Positions 48,001-63,000 are shown, counted from the stretch's first letter. The stretch is DNA of 64,000 nt from Hydractinia symbiolongicarpus (GCF_029227915.1 NC_079875.1:5704001-5768000); one strand, 5' to 3'. Notes: a model not told the origin generated them from the letters alone. Numbers and translations are program-made.

Positions 48001-51000
48001 ATATGGATAAACCATAATGATTGCGAAAGTTGCACAAGATCTAGAGCCACACACTGGTTAAATTCTGATGACATTGGTAAGCCAACAATAGGGTGCGGTC
48101 TTGGTTTTCTGTATTTGATGCACACTTCACAAGAGTTTGATACTTCATCGATGACTTTCATAACTTCACTTCGGTCATTTAAGAAGGAATTAGATGCTTT
48201 GATGAGAGATTTTAATTTTTCAGCACTTGGATGGCAAAATTGACGATGAAGTTTGATAATCTTACTTTTTCTTGATTTTGTACTTGCACAAACAAAGGCA
48301 ACCTGGGGTAACAAGTGGTCATGTTTCTTTCCATCCATCTCTATTATGTTGTTGTTCAAAGGTATGCAATAATGACCTGTAGTGGTAAATTTTAAAGGAT
48401 GGTGTTCTCCAAACATTGTAACCGAATCGTTGATAAAATCTAAAACTGCCTCTGCTTTTTTCATGGAAGCTTGACTCAGTAACAAAGGAATTTCGTTTGG
48501 GACAATTTCTGTCTCCAGATAAACTTCTTTTGAGCCAATAATTACAGGTAAGAACACTCTTTTCATAGAACAAACTGCTTCACTATCTCCAAATTTAAAT
48601 CTTATTTGGCTGGGATGCTCTTCGGGCAATCTATCATTTTCAAGATTATCAATAAAACATTGATACCAAGTATTACCACAAACGGTCTTTGTGCAACCAC
48701 AGTCTAAAACTGCACATGACAGAGTTTCGATGACCAGAGACTGCATTTCATCTTCTCTGATTTTTGCAAAAAACGTAACCTTAGAATGACTGTCCTCTTT
48801 TCTAACATCCTCAGGTTCCTGGTTCTCATAAGAGTGTGGACAGTTTGAAGTCCAGTGATATATAGATTGGCAAATATTGCATCTTGATGGACTTCCAGAT
48901 TGATCGGATGGATTCATTCTTCTATTGTTGGGTCTGGTTTTTCTTCCTGCATATCTCTGATTTGAAGCAGTTGCAGGTCTTCCTCTTCTAAACCTTGAGC
49001 GTTGATATCCCCCTCTTTGAGTGAAGTAATTTTGGTCAATTGTATCTGCACTTGCCTGAAGAACTGTTTCTATCTTTACTTCAGTATTTGTTCCTAATGA
49101 GGCCACCGTATCCCCAAAAATTTTCTTTAACTGCTGTATCATTGCATCATACCGTAGTTCATTTAAAGTTGCTCTTGCTAACTGTTGCTGCTCTGGTGTA
49201 AGGTTGGCACTTTGTAGAACTCTATATGCCAACACTCCATCAGGAAGTACCATATTATGTCCTTGGATCTTATGGTATAACCGTTCAAACTCTATAAGAT
49301 AGTCATTCATACTCATCTCAGGCGGTCACTTAAATTTTTCAAAGGTTTCATAAGCTAGGTAAGCAGTTTGATTCCCATCTTTTAAATATATTTTGTCCAA
49401 TCTGTTAGTAATGGCTTTTACTCCAGTTGCTGCACTTATCTGTTCAATGTCTAATTCTAGAACTGATTCTTTAGCTTTCCCTCTTAAGCCCATGAATAAA
49501 GCTGGCCCTTGTTTTTCTGCCTTTAATTCTGTCAGTGCTTGCCATATTTGCACTTCTTTTTTCCAATCTTTGTAACTCGTCTCTTTGTCTAATGATGGTG
49601 GGGGGACCCAACTTTTTGACATTTCACTTTTATTCCTCTGCTACCATTTGTTAAATAGGAATATATATATAAGACTAACCTGTAGGTTATCTTCGCAATA
49701 GTTCTTTCTGTGTATAACACAACGCTAAATTAGTGTGATTGATTCAACTCAACACTATTGAACACCACTCTGACTGAACACAACGAATTACCAATGATAC
49801 TGGTTCAATACAATTAAAACCCCACCACCAAGTGATTCTTATTAGTAATCGCCTAGATAGAAGATCAACATATTATTGTAATATTTTGTCATGTAATTGA
49901 TTGAAGACTTAAGTCATTTTGACATTTTTTTTGTTGTGATATATTCCTGTGTCACAAAAAAGTTGACGTATTATGACCTGCCTTAAGTTTGTTAAGTTAC
50001 TTTAACACACCAAGTTGCACTTTTCTTGCTTGTCGTTGTTGTTTGTCTTTCTTAACAACAAAACATATTTTCTGTTGATAACTAATACACAAAGTAAACT
50101 CAAATTTGTTTGTGTTGTTTAAATTAACTAACTGTGCTCTTTATCTTTTACTAAGTTTTAGATGCATAAAAATATTAGTGTGTTTAAGTTTAATCACAAA
50201 ACATTTTTTTGCACATTTATATTTTAGATGGTCCTTGCATGTCTCCATCCATACAAAATGGACAAAATTGTTATACTGTAGGCTCTGTACCTAAATCTAT
50301 CCGTGATGCACGATTATGGTGTGAGCATCGACAGTCCACTTTAACATCAATTCGTGATGAAGTTGAAAATGATTATATTGCTTCCTTGCTTCCTTCAGAA
50401 GAATTTTGGATTGGTAAAATAACATCTTGGTTTGATGGTATGTATCTATATAGTAATACACTACTTAATAGTAATACACTGTGTGTGTCTGTCTGTCTAA
50501 TAACTGGCCTGTATTAGCACTTCAATACTTCGGTGTGTGATAGAAAAGGTGAATATATTCCTAACAAAGACAGTATCTTAATGTTAACAAAATAATTTTT
50601 TTTTTGATGGTAATAGTTATATAATTTTTATTGTAAAAATGCTTGATCCTGTAAAAATCTGCCTTCATTCATAACAACTAGAGGCTAATAATACAATAGT
50701 GAGTGCATTTTTTACTTTCTTGAAAAAAGAAACTTCACTTTTACAAAAGCAGATTAGATAAGAAGTTAAAAATGTTGTAAAGTATTTTGTTTAAATTAAA
50801 AGTTATTGCAAACTTTAATTTGATTTGAGTTAAACGTTTTTTAAAGGTAATACATGGAGCTACACAAATTATAAAAGTGTTGTTACTAAAAATACTGGTT
50901 GTAGTGTCATGAATAGTACAACAGGAAAATGGGACATTATGTCTTGTTCATTAAATCTCAAGTTCGTTTGTAAGAAATGGATTCCAGGTATGATCTTTGC

Positions 51001-54000
51001 GTTTTTTTTATAAAAAACAATTTATGTACAAGTGCTAAGAACTCAAAAGTTAACCTTTACTAGTGCAGCGTATTTCTCTCCATTAAAAGATTATGTACTG
51101 CCCTCATATCACACTTCTTCCTCCACATTTTAAAAGATTGCATCACAATTTGTATTTATTTATAGTTTGTTTGTTAAATACATAATATTTTAACTAAAAA
51201 TAAAGAATTGATAGATTACCTCTAAATTCATAGGAAACCACATAAAAACCTTTATGTACTAAAATCCAAAAAAGAAACCTAGGCTACTAGGTCTTGTGCA
51301 TAGTGAAAACAATGTGTCATGTTTTTTTGGTTGTTGTTTGCTTTGCAAAATTAAATTTGACATCTTTCTGTTGTCATACCTCTAGAAACATAAACTTGGC
51401 TATTTATGTTTAAGTGTGATATTCAACGTCAGGTGAAAGGGAAGGGGATAGGTAGGTCTATGAAGGTAGCAGACAAAAAATACTTAATCAAAATTTTTTG
51501 TCAAACTTAAAAACAAAGCTGGTGTTTTGTTATACAAGCATACAGCTGGTTATTATTATTTTAGGTGTTGATGATAACAATTGTTGGTACCCTAGGACAT
51601 TGAGAGATAACAATTGTTACTTGGTAAATGAAAACCAAAAGACATGGAGTGAGGCTAAGGTTTCATGTGTGGATAATATAATGGAGTTAGTTTCAATCAA
51701 AAATGCTGCTGAAACCGATGCTATTAAAAGTCTCTATCCTTATTCTAATTTATCTTGGATTGGAGCTTATCAGTCCAATGGGACTTGGAAATGGATTGAT
51801 GGTAAGTTTAAAATTCAAATTTTAAAACTAAGATGGCCTTTACAGGGATCCGACAAGAGATTTACCAAAATTAAGATTTCAAACTGTAGGGAGATTTTGT
51901 TATGTTTACACAGAGTTTTTCATATGGGTATTGTGTGAACTGCAGATGCATCATTAGTTTGTGCGCAGTAACTTGATGGACATGCATAACACATGCACAA
52001 TAGTTTCATTTCAGGTGAAGGAATATTTTGAGGGCTAAATGAAATTTCATTTGTTCTTTTTAGATCTTTTGGATCAACACTATAATAAACTTTATTTTGC
52101 CTGAAATCATTGTAAACAATTAAACAAGAGACCAAAATGATATTTTTATTTTGCCCTTGATAATGAAACTCCTAAGGTCATTGGAAATGTCACATTACAG
52201 CTTTTTCCTATATATTTAAATAACACCATGTACCTGTTCCTTTTAAGGTGTCATGGTTTTCCTAAATTTTCTTAGGTTAAAGTACTATAAATAAGTATGT
52301 TATTCCTTCTAAGCTGTCCTGGTTTCCCTAAATTCTCTTAGAATAAAGTACCTATACAAGTCTGTTATTCCTTTTAAAGTGTCCTGGTTTTCCTAAATTT
52401 TCTTAGAATAAAGTACTATATATAAGTCTGTTTTGAACAAACGTGCCAGGTAAACTAGCATTGTATTTTGTGATCTTGGGATCTTAATATCTTTATTTTA
52501 AAAGAAATAAAACAACTCAACTTGATTAACAACACAACTGCACAATAACCCAGGGTCTATAAAGACATCAGGTTTTTCAATAAAAAAGGGTATATGAGAT
52601 ATTTTTGTCTTGAGTTGGGTGACTTTCGAGTTGCTTTTTTCACAGTACTGAATCATTTTTACGAACTTGAAAGAATAAAGTTATTTCTGTAAATTTTTCT
52701 AAAAAATAGGATCTCTGCACATCAAGTTCTAAATTAAAACTCTTCTTTAAATTAAATCATACACAATTTGTCTCTTCGAAAATTCAATATGGCTACAATT
52801 CCCCTTTGGCAAGGGTCAAGGTCAATTTCACCTTACGCACCATAGTGATCAGAAACCCTGCAAGTAGTACAAAGCGATTATCTTTGAGTTATAAATTTAA
52901 TAATAAATAATTCAAAATATTTATCTGCCATGTTATAGCTATATGACATGTTTAAAAATTTGACTTGTGGCGCAAATAACTTACGCATGATTTATACTGA
53001 ATTTAAATGTTGAACTTTGTTTCTTTCCAAATCATGCATTATTGCGATGGACAAATACGTTTTAACCAAGTTTAAAAATTCTTATCGAGAAGATCAAGAA
53101 TTGTATTTTTCCTATTTATTTTTTGTTTTTGTGTATATAAAAATGTTACCTGTCAGTCTGTAAATTTTAATATTTAATCGTTTATAAGAAAATCCAGGGG
53201 TGTAGACTTCACGCTCTGGTCCACGAAAAGCAAAGTTATTTTTCCGGAAATCAATTACCGTAAAATGAGGCAAATCACTAACTCGGCACCTCATAACTAC
53301 CAAATGACAGAACTCACAACTAGAAGATTACCATCACCCTAAAAAAACCCACATGATACATCGCGCACCCCATGCGTTAATAATTTTGTTTGCGCAAATG
53401 ATCCTTAAATTAGAAATTATGAATATTTAAAAAAGTGAAGTGACAAAATTCTTTTGCCCCTGTACACCACACAACGGTCTGCTGTTTTGGTATGGGCAAG
53501 GAGTGTGGTACAAATTCCAGCAATGTTAACGGTCAGGAATTTCAATGCATACATAAAAAAGTTGTTAGTTGAGTCATTAATTATACTTTGGGACTACTTG
53601 TGAGACAAACAATATTTATATGTATATTAAATTACGGAAAGTTGAAGGGTGGCTAATAATTACAATGGTAAAGATGGGTCATGAAAATCATTAATTAAAG
53701 CACTTTAAATAATGTTTTCAAACCTGACGATTGTAAGATTATAACTTTAAAAATTTTGGCAATTATACTTTTCTAAAAAGCGTAATGATCATGCACACAA
53801 AGTATAATAAGCGTTTTTGTTTATTATGCAGAAATTAACCAACTGAAGTCTATTTAAAGTCAATGTGTACATTCTAGCTAATCTATTGACTCCTGACACA
53901 AATAAAGAATTACATAGAATTAGATATAAGATATCATCAGCACGGTCTCTTCAAATTTGATAACTGTAGATTACAGCTTATACCTAGCCTTGCGATCTTT

Positions 54001-57000
54001 AACTGGTTTGAAGAAGAATGCAGATGAGGCACGGATGAAACAAGCCTGCATAATTTCACTTACAAGTAAAACAGGCAATATCTTGTTGGCATTATTCTAT
54101 TTAAAATTATTTTTTAATTCTGAAACTACAAAATGTTCTGTGTTAATCTCAATGAAAAAACGAATTATTAGAAAAACAAATTTGCATTACCAAGTTTGAA
54201 AATCAAAATTGTTCAGCTAGCCACATTTTTTTAAAAACTGGTGGAGCAGTTAATGACTTAGCTGTTATCCTATTTCTCAGAATTTGGCGTGTCTTTGTGT
54301 ACATGAGAGCAATGTAATGGTTCATCCATGATTGATATGCATGAGACATAATATATTAATATAAACATTAGGTAGTAAATAAAAAAAAATTATTAAAATT
54401 AAAAAATTGAAAAATACTAGAGAATATTGCCCCCTATGATGCAACGTCCTGCCAATTACTTTGCACATATTTCAAAAATATCAATGCTGCCTCCTTATCC
54501 TGATAATTTCTTTCACATGGATAACCATTTTTTTTAAAGAAACCAATAGCACTTAATAGTACTTAATTTTGTCTTTCACAAACCATTTCTCATTTTCACC
54601 GACTAAATTTGGGCAAAAGGCAAGGTAAAAATGAAGCAGAAACTATCATTTTGACACATTTTTGCTGAAACATTTCCCCTGGACCTGCTGGAATGACTTT
54701 ATTTCTTAATTCCAATTATGGTACTTAATCCAGGCATAGCAATTTTCAACAAGAATATAGAAGATCCCTTACCTTCCTTACCCATTGTTGACAGTGTCGA
54801 CACACAACGAAAAATTGTTTTATCATGCTAGCAAATTTTTTTCCATAAAATTTGACCTTGTTTTATTTGAGGAAAAAGTCACTTAATATGCTAAATACAC
54901 AAAAGTTAAAATATCATTAAAACTTTATATAGCTATATCTCCACCATTATGCATTTCAGTCACACAATTTTTCTCTTTTTTTTCAATTTCGAAGACATAC
55001 AGTTAATATATCAAAAGTATAAAAACGTGGATGTATTATATTTTGATACTATTGATATTTTAAAGCCTTTTTTGCCACTTCTACATGAAAAATTGGAATT
55101 ATTTAGAGTTAAAAATACAAAAATACAAAAATACTTGCAAACAGGGATTTGTGTGAATATTTTGTCACTGTTTTAGGTAATAGCTTGCAATTTACGCAGT
55201 GGGAAAATCCCCCTGATGAAGATTGTATTGCTGTTAATAGTTCAACTGGTGTATGGCAAGGTGATGAGTGTGACAATGCGAATAGTTTTATTTGCATGAA
55301 GAGATTTGTGGGTAAGCGAGACATTATCGATAGTTTGTTTACTTTTACATTTTTAAACTTTCTATTTATAAACCTAAATAATTTTGCTATCTTTAGATAG
55401 GGTCATATCTGTTCCAGTTAGAAAAGAAGAGACACCATTGACACCATGTAGGTTTTATCATTTTATGCAGTACTGTTAGTCTCTGTTTTTTAGTTTTTTA
55501 TTTATTTATTTATTTATTAACATAAAGTTCAAGTGGAAGCTTATGATCCACGAACAGTTTTATTTTACTGGTTAAATTTATTTCATAGTTATATATAAGC
55601 CAACCTGGTTTTAATGGAAATGTTGTCTTCTTGTCATATCAATGTTTGTCACATCACTTCCAAATCACCTCTTTGGGTAACTCAAGATTCATAACTCATT
55701 CTTTTTCTAACATTAAATAGAGAAAAGTAGAACTTTCAAAATAAGTGGGTTATATTTGAGACTAACATAGAAACAGGTGAAAATAACTGACATCTGTATA
55801 GCCAACTAGGCGCCATTTGATCAAAATTGTCCCAATTCCCCAAAGCTGGAACAACTCATTTTAGAATTGAGACATGGACACATTTTAAATCCTGATATCT
55901 TTATTGGTTGCTTGTCGTGAGCAGGATAATCCTTAATAATTTTTTACGTTTTTGTTATTGATCCCAACCTTAGCTAGCTCTAACATATCTCTTTTTTTTT
56001 AACACGAATTATAATTTAACAAGCTAGCTACAAAATCTTTTTTGGACTTTTAAGATGGCGTGACTCATTGTTATGCCATTGAGTATAATTTTTTTCACAT
56101 TACCTATGAACTTTACAAGGGGTTTATGACTTTGGGTTAAAAAAAATATGAGGGGATGTATGGTTAAGTCAGTTTGTTTGTGTTGCAGAATGTTGTTTTT
56201 TGAAATTTTGTGGAAATTTTTGTGGAAATAGACCACATGCAATATATACTGAAAGAACAAATTTTGTAGAATCGGACTTCACTGTAAGCTGTTGTACAAG
56301 CTGATGTTTTTATATTTCGTAATATAAACTATTGTTGGGGAGAACTAACTGTATGTGATGTCTTTTTGCCGGAAGAAAATTCCATGCTTTCACGGTTTTG
56401 TTTTCTTGAGAATTTTACAAAAATTTTTGTAGGGATAAATGTTTGCTGACGATAAAAAAATACTTATATAATGTTCTGACTGAAACTGTTTTTGTTTTTC
56501 ATATTTTGTAATCTAATGGACAAGGACTGTATACACTGAAATGACTGATTTTTCTTAATTTTGATGTGTGTTTATAACCATTTTGTGGAAGATTAATGGG
56601 TAATGGCAATATATATACAACATGCTGAATGAAATTATTTTTGTTGATTTAGATGTGTTTCTCAAAAACCAATCTGTTTTATATTTTTTGTAAACTTTTG
56701 TTTACGAACCGTATTCAATGTTTCCATAATAATGATATTTTTTTTAATCTAATTTATTCTTTGCTTATTGATTTTTTGACATTTTGGTTCAAAATTGTTG
56801 GTAAAGGGCAGTACAGATTATCATACTAAAACAGAAAATTTTTTGTGTTGTTGATGTTGTGAGTGTCGTTGTTGTAACGTTTTACACCTTGTAAGCTGTT
56901 CTTTTTTTATTTTGTGTGAGATTTGACATTTGACATTTTGTGTAATATTTTAAGAACATTTTTTTGTATATGCATTGCTTACGTCAGCAAAACATCTAAA

Positions 57001-60000
57001 GCAACTTATTTTTTAATGGCTTTTTGCCTAAGTGGATTTTTCTTACTACAATTATTATCTGAATGCTGCAGAACTTTCACTGTGGTTAATTAAGATAAAT
57101 ATAATATACATGCAGTAAACTACATTATATAACACTTTTAATTAGTAAGTACATAAACAAAATATTGCCAACTCTACACAATCAAGGTATGTGACACGAT
57201 GGGACTACAACTGAAACACAGAAATAACATAGGGAAGACAAAACAACATAAAACAACATTGCACAATATAAGCAACACAAAAAAATGACTTAGCTAAAAT
57301 GTTAAGTCTATCTAAATGAATGTTGCTTTGAAGATGAATTTTAAATGAATTTGTTATAAATTGTGTCTATTATCTCCTTAGATGAAGCTGAGTATTGGAT
57401 TAGCTACGAAAACAAAGAGTATTATATCTTAAGTGAAAACGTTACATTTAACGAATCAGTTTCGTATTGCACAGCACTTGGCGGTTGGTTAATCAAAGAT
57501 ACAACTGCAGCAAAACACTTTGTGAAGTATGAATCCAAATTTTGGGTTGATCTGAAATTTAATGGAAACAAATGGTACATAGACAACAAAAAGGTGTCTC
57601 CAAAATGGGCTGAATTTTATTATGATACATATTCATGTGGTTATTTGCATACATGTGGGTGGAAACAGCAATCTTGTGACGATGAAATAAAAGCCATATG
57701 CGAAAGAAATCGTAAGTAGAATTGTTGTGTTCTCATCAAGCATGATATTAGTGTAAAGAAGTCCAACAGGTGTACATAATTTGCAATGCTTAACCTGGCC
57801 TAAATTATTTACAGATGTTTGCTAAAAAAACGGGAAAGAAAACATTACCAATACAGTACACATTTGCAAATTTGCAATTACGTGATGTCTATATCATACA
57901 TATTTTTTGTTTCACTTGTTTAAAAAATAACACATCTGTCAGTTCTCCTGTTTATGTGAAGTATTAGGCGATTTGTTGGTTAACCTTTGTTTGCAAGGGC
58001 CCATTTTTATTACACTTGATTTAATTAAGTTAATTATTAGCGATGTGAATATATTTTGTGCACAAATGCAGTAAGTTAACTAGCAACTTTCTTTGTCTTA
58101 ACTACATTGTCTAAAAATAATACTGTACTAGCTTTTAATATTATTAGCAATGGTGATATTAATGACGATGCAGATATTATGTCGAAAATATCTATTCTAA
58201 CGGCAAAAGAAAAGAGATACAAAGTTTTTTAAGCACACCATTTTTAGAATGCCCCTGTTGAATGACATCCTCTAAAAATTAAAAAATGATATTTTCCTGT
58301 TATACAATTTTTAGTGCTCCCAGCATTAGCTAACAAAAATCAAGCAACCACTGGTGCATCTACCACAACCACAACCACTGACACTTTCACCACAACCACT
58401 GACGCCTCCATCACAACCACTGATGCATCCACCACAACCACTGATGCGTTCACCACAACCACTGGTGCGTCCACCACAACCACTGGTGCGTCCACCACAA
58501 CCACTGGTGCGGCCACTACAACCACTGATGTGCCCACCACAACCACTGATGTGCCCACCACAACCACTGATGTGCCCACCACAACCACTGATGTGCCCAC
58601 CACAACCACTGATGTGCCCACCACAACCACTGATGTGCCCACCACAACCACTGATGTGCCCACCACAACCACTGATGTGCCCACCACAACCACTGATGTG
58701 CCCACCACAACCACTGATGTGCCCACCACAACTACTGATGCGTCCACCACAACCACCAGTGTATTAACCACGGTCAATGACATGTCCACACCTACAACCA
58801 CTGGTGTATCAAAGACGGTGTCTACCACTGGTGTATCAACATTTATTGGTATGTCACCTACAACCACCTCTTGTATCGAACTTTAAATTTTGGATTTCAC
58901 TTTCTAAAGATCTTATCTATCTTTTGAATTTGCAATATTATATAGTTCTTCTCTAATATTAAAGAAGTGTACATCACATAATAACTGTTGATGAATTTAC
59001 ATCTTAAACCTCTGTTTTCGTAATAATCTGAAGAGAAATACGAATAGGTTTTAGTTGGTTTAGAAAAAGGTTTTTAAGTTTGCTTTGATTTTCTGATACT
59101 TTTATTTATTTTAAGTAACCACTGCAGCATTCAGAGAATAATCATAGTAAGAACAACTTGTTTTTAGAAAAGATTGAAAAAAGTGTGTTTTATTGATTTC
59201 ACTATACCTTGAAATATCATCAACTTATTAATAATAATAACTAGTTGATGACCTGTGGAAAAAATCCACGTAATACTGTCTTTTATATACCGCATTACAC
59301 ACGTCTTGCTACTTGCGGAACCATTTTGCTTGACAGATTTTGGTATTATAATATAGATAATGTCATTATTGACACAAACTTTTTTGCGATGTTTAGATGC
59401 GTTAATATTTACTAAATATACCATTTAGACTTGAATGTGAATATGTTAAAATGTTGACTTTTTTGCACTCTAAAAAGGTTTAACCATATTTTGTAATAAA
59501 AGAAATAGTGAAAATTAAATAAAATGCTAAAATTATAAACAACACTAAGTAATAATAAATACACATAAATAATTACAAGTATAAAGAGAGAAGAATTGTT
59601 TTTTTCTTGGCTTGGATTGAAAAAATGTTTTTTAACTTAGCATAACATTTTAAAAAACAGGACTTCTTTTTTTAAAAATTGATTATTAATAAAGTATGTG
59701 GCTGAATAAATAATACATGTTATTTTGTCATTCAATAAAAATTTTGTCATGGTTCTGTAAAGGTTAATATTGTTATGCCGTTAAATAAATTGTTAATCTA
59801 TTACTTTAGGTCAGTCTTTTTTCAGGAAGTATATATCTACGATAAAAAACAATGAAGTATTTCACTGGACAATTGAAAATTTGCAACCTCACCAACCATT
59901 TGGTTCGATCTACACAACTTTTCCAAAGTTTAGCTTTGAAAACACAACAGGCTCTCTCGTCATCCATGGTAACAACAACAAATCATTTTGTATGAAATTG

Positions 60001-63000
60001 GACGGTGTTAATAACTGGATGGACGAACAAGAAGTTGTAAATGCTGTTTCTAATGGTGCTGGTACAGTTGTTGGTATGTCTATTATATATATTATATACA
60101 TACAGGAAATAAATGTATATGCAATTTTTAACCTGTAGTTTATGTGCTTTTAGTTTGAAAAGTTTAGTTTAGTGCAATCCCCAAACCACATCTCTTTTTA
60201 GCAAAAGAGCAGCGTCATTTTTGATACCAGTACGGAGTGATCTAAATGGACAGTCACAGTAACACATTTCAATAATAGTAGCCATGTAAATTAAAATTGG
60301 GGTCCTTAGTAAGTTGTCATATTTGATAGGATGCAGTTTGTTTATTGTAACAACACTCCCTAAAAATCTAAGAGGCCAAACTATTCATGCTAAATTTCTG
60401 AACTTAAGGTTCTTTTTGCATCATTCTGAAAACTATTTAAATAGCCTTGGTGCATCTGGAGTATAAAGAGTGTTGTTTAAATACGCCAGGTCAAGAAAAG
60501 GTGCAGTGGGAGCAAAAAGAGTAAAATGAATCTACTTTAACGGTGAAATCCTTCAGAAACTGTTCCTGACACTTAGCTGCAATATTGGGTCTTTACGATT
60601 TATTTTTGCCATTTGTTTCTCTACTGCACTCTGAACAGGATAAGGGAGCCATGGCTTGTAAATGTATTCTGCAAACTACTATAATTTAAATTGCACAAAC
60701 ATAATAAAATACCCCCAATGCTGCATTTTAAAACTTTTCAAGCATAGTGCAAGATTCATGTTCTGAACTCTCTAAAACGTTATGAATATTTTCGCCTCTA
60801 ACTATCCTTCATTATGTATGCTAGTCTTTTCTGTTATAACAACAGATTTAAAATCTTTTTAAGCAAATCTTTTCAGAACCATAGCATTGAAATACAATTT
60901 AGATTGAAAATAATATCGCCCAATTACTTGTTTTTAAACACCAATCAAACCAATCAAACGTGCCACTTTTTATTTGGTTAAGAGTCACTTAATTAATTTA
61001 AGCCCCAAGGATGTCTATTTAATTTTATTTCTTGTATAAATACAGGAAGGTGATACAGTGAACAAAAAAAGTTGCAGCAGTTGCAAAAATTTACCAAGTC
61101 AGTGCTCTTGATTCTAAAAAATATTTTTTTAAAAATTTTGCTATTGTTTATTTTTGAATTATTGATAAAATCTGGAAATGGGGAAGGAAATGGAATAAAG
61201 AAAACAAAGTGTGGGACACAATTATTCTTTAGTTAAATACCAGATATTGTTGTCTATATTGTACTACCTGTTGTCTTTCGAAATTCAAGCTAAGAGTTGT
61301 GAAAGGCGTCACCCCTTTTTGTAAACAGGTAAATTCCAGTGGTTTTCCATGTTTGCATGTTTTTGCTCCTAATTATTATACTCACCCATTTACAGGGGAG
61401 TGTAGTGATTTATTGTGTGTAACAAAAATGTGATTTGTTATAATGGTGGGTTTAGGCGATGCTTTGCGTATAGCATTTTTTTAGCAACAAATTTTTTAAA
61501 GACCAAATTGTTAATAAGTGGCGAATAAAAGTAAGGAAAGAAAACACCAAAATTGTTTAGTATTTATGACAGAAAAAAATATATTATCATCTAGCTAGAT
61601 TATTATACAATACTTGTCTTATATATACCTTTTTCTTTATCATGTTCATTTTTTACCATATTATCCTTTTGAAATGTTTTTTAATAATAAGTTTTATTTT
61701 TTAATTAAGTTTTGAATCATTTTCTCTCAGAGGCATGTAATGTTTTGATTTCTGTTTTAAACACATTTTCTATTCATTAAAAGTCTGTTGTTGTTGTTGA
61801 TCTGCAGCTTTCTGTCCTGCTTGAAAAATTCTTCACATTTCCCAACTTTTTTAACATGGCCCTTAAAACCAATGATTTTGATTTAATTTTTATATTCATG
61901 GTTAATGCCATTATTCATTGTTTTGCCTTCTTTTGAAGACATTGAAACAATGATTTTGATAAAGTTGTTTCACAGCTCTTTAGCTATTCTGTTTTTTTGT
62001 TTGTCTTGCATTTACGTTTTTTAAATATATATGGTCTACTCTCAAGAGTTAAAGCACAAGGGTTCTTTTGCTTACATTGTGTTTTTTTAGCTAATTTTAA
62101 ATTGTTAAGCCTTCTGGCAAGATCATTGCTGAAAAATAATTTGAGAGAAGCCCTTATAATGTTCTTGAAGAATTATTATTAACTACTGTATTACTTTAAT
62201 TATTACTTTCACATTAGCATACTATCGTTCTATAGTTACGTTTTTTTTTCAGGTTCCAGTGCAAACGGAAGTGAATGCATGATTTTTAACTATGTCAATG
62301 GACAGTTTAATCTTCACCTTAAGACAGTTGATGATATATTTTGTATTGATTTTGTCAATGGTGGCATGCATATTACTTCTGATTGCACATCCGTTTCAAA
62401 AGTTTCACTTAATTTACCTTGTTAGTTTTATTTCCATATTATATTTTACTGTTTCACGATTTTTTTATTTGTATAATCAAGTGTGTCTCAACTAAAATCT
62501 CTCTCAATCTTAACTGTCTTGTTTTTAATACCGAAAATGCTTAGTTGTTGGAAATTAGAGAGAAATACACTTGTCAAAAAATCACATTCGCATCTTTTTT
62601 TATTTATCAACAAATATTTAATTGCTTCAAAACTAAATACATTTAATTCGTTATTTTTAATTTCTATTTTTCGCAAATTGATTTGTTACTTTTGTGAAAC
62701 AGCCTACTACATTGAACTTAGGCCATGTTTATTTCATAGGAAAAACATAACATTATTTCTTTCTGTAGCACACTGGACAAAATGGACTGACTGGTTGCCT
62801 TGTGATGTTGTATGTGGAAATGGTAGCCAATCACGGTCAAGGCGCTGCATAAATACAGGGCATGGAAATTGTCAAGGTCACTCAATCCAAAAAAGTCATT
62901 GTTTGGGAAAAGGTGACTGCAGAAAGTTTGCTCTTGTTGGAGGGAGCTGTAGAGACTACTGTAACTCATTTGGTATGAAATCAGTGTTTTTTAATTTTTT

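Larger units (their letters stand above)
44746..49869 (-). mobile_element. Ty1/copia LTR retrotransposon, full length, broken ORFs
   Basis: A 5124-bp element, antisense inside intron 7 of the lectin gene. LTRs 44746-44967 and 49649-49869 differ at about three positions. The 5-bp target duplication TATTA lies at 44741-44745 and 49870-49874. A primer-binding site complementary to the 3' end of initiator tRNA-Met sits beside the 5' LTR and a purine tract beside the 3' LTR. Order gag-protease-integrase-RT-RNase H, with integrase before RT, defines copia. Coding is interrupted by two in-frame stops (49328-49326 and 46449-46447) and by frame shifts at A-runs near 47730 and 46795, so as read it is not autonomous. 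Low LTR divergence points to recent insertion. Confidence 0.93.

Noticed and set aside
45491-48243. Plus-strand ORFs in the copia region
   Set aside because: They are antisense shadows of the retrotransposon coding strand.
58340-58867. Long minus-strand ORFs (Val-rich and Trp/Leu-rich) opposite the Thr-rich exon
   Set aside because: They are shadows of the 21-bp repeat, which has no stops in several frames. The plus-strand frame alone has matching splice sites and phases.
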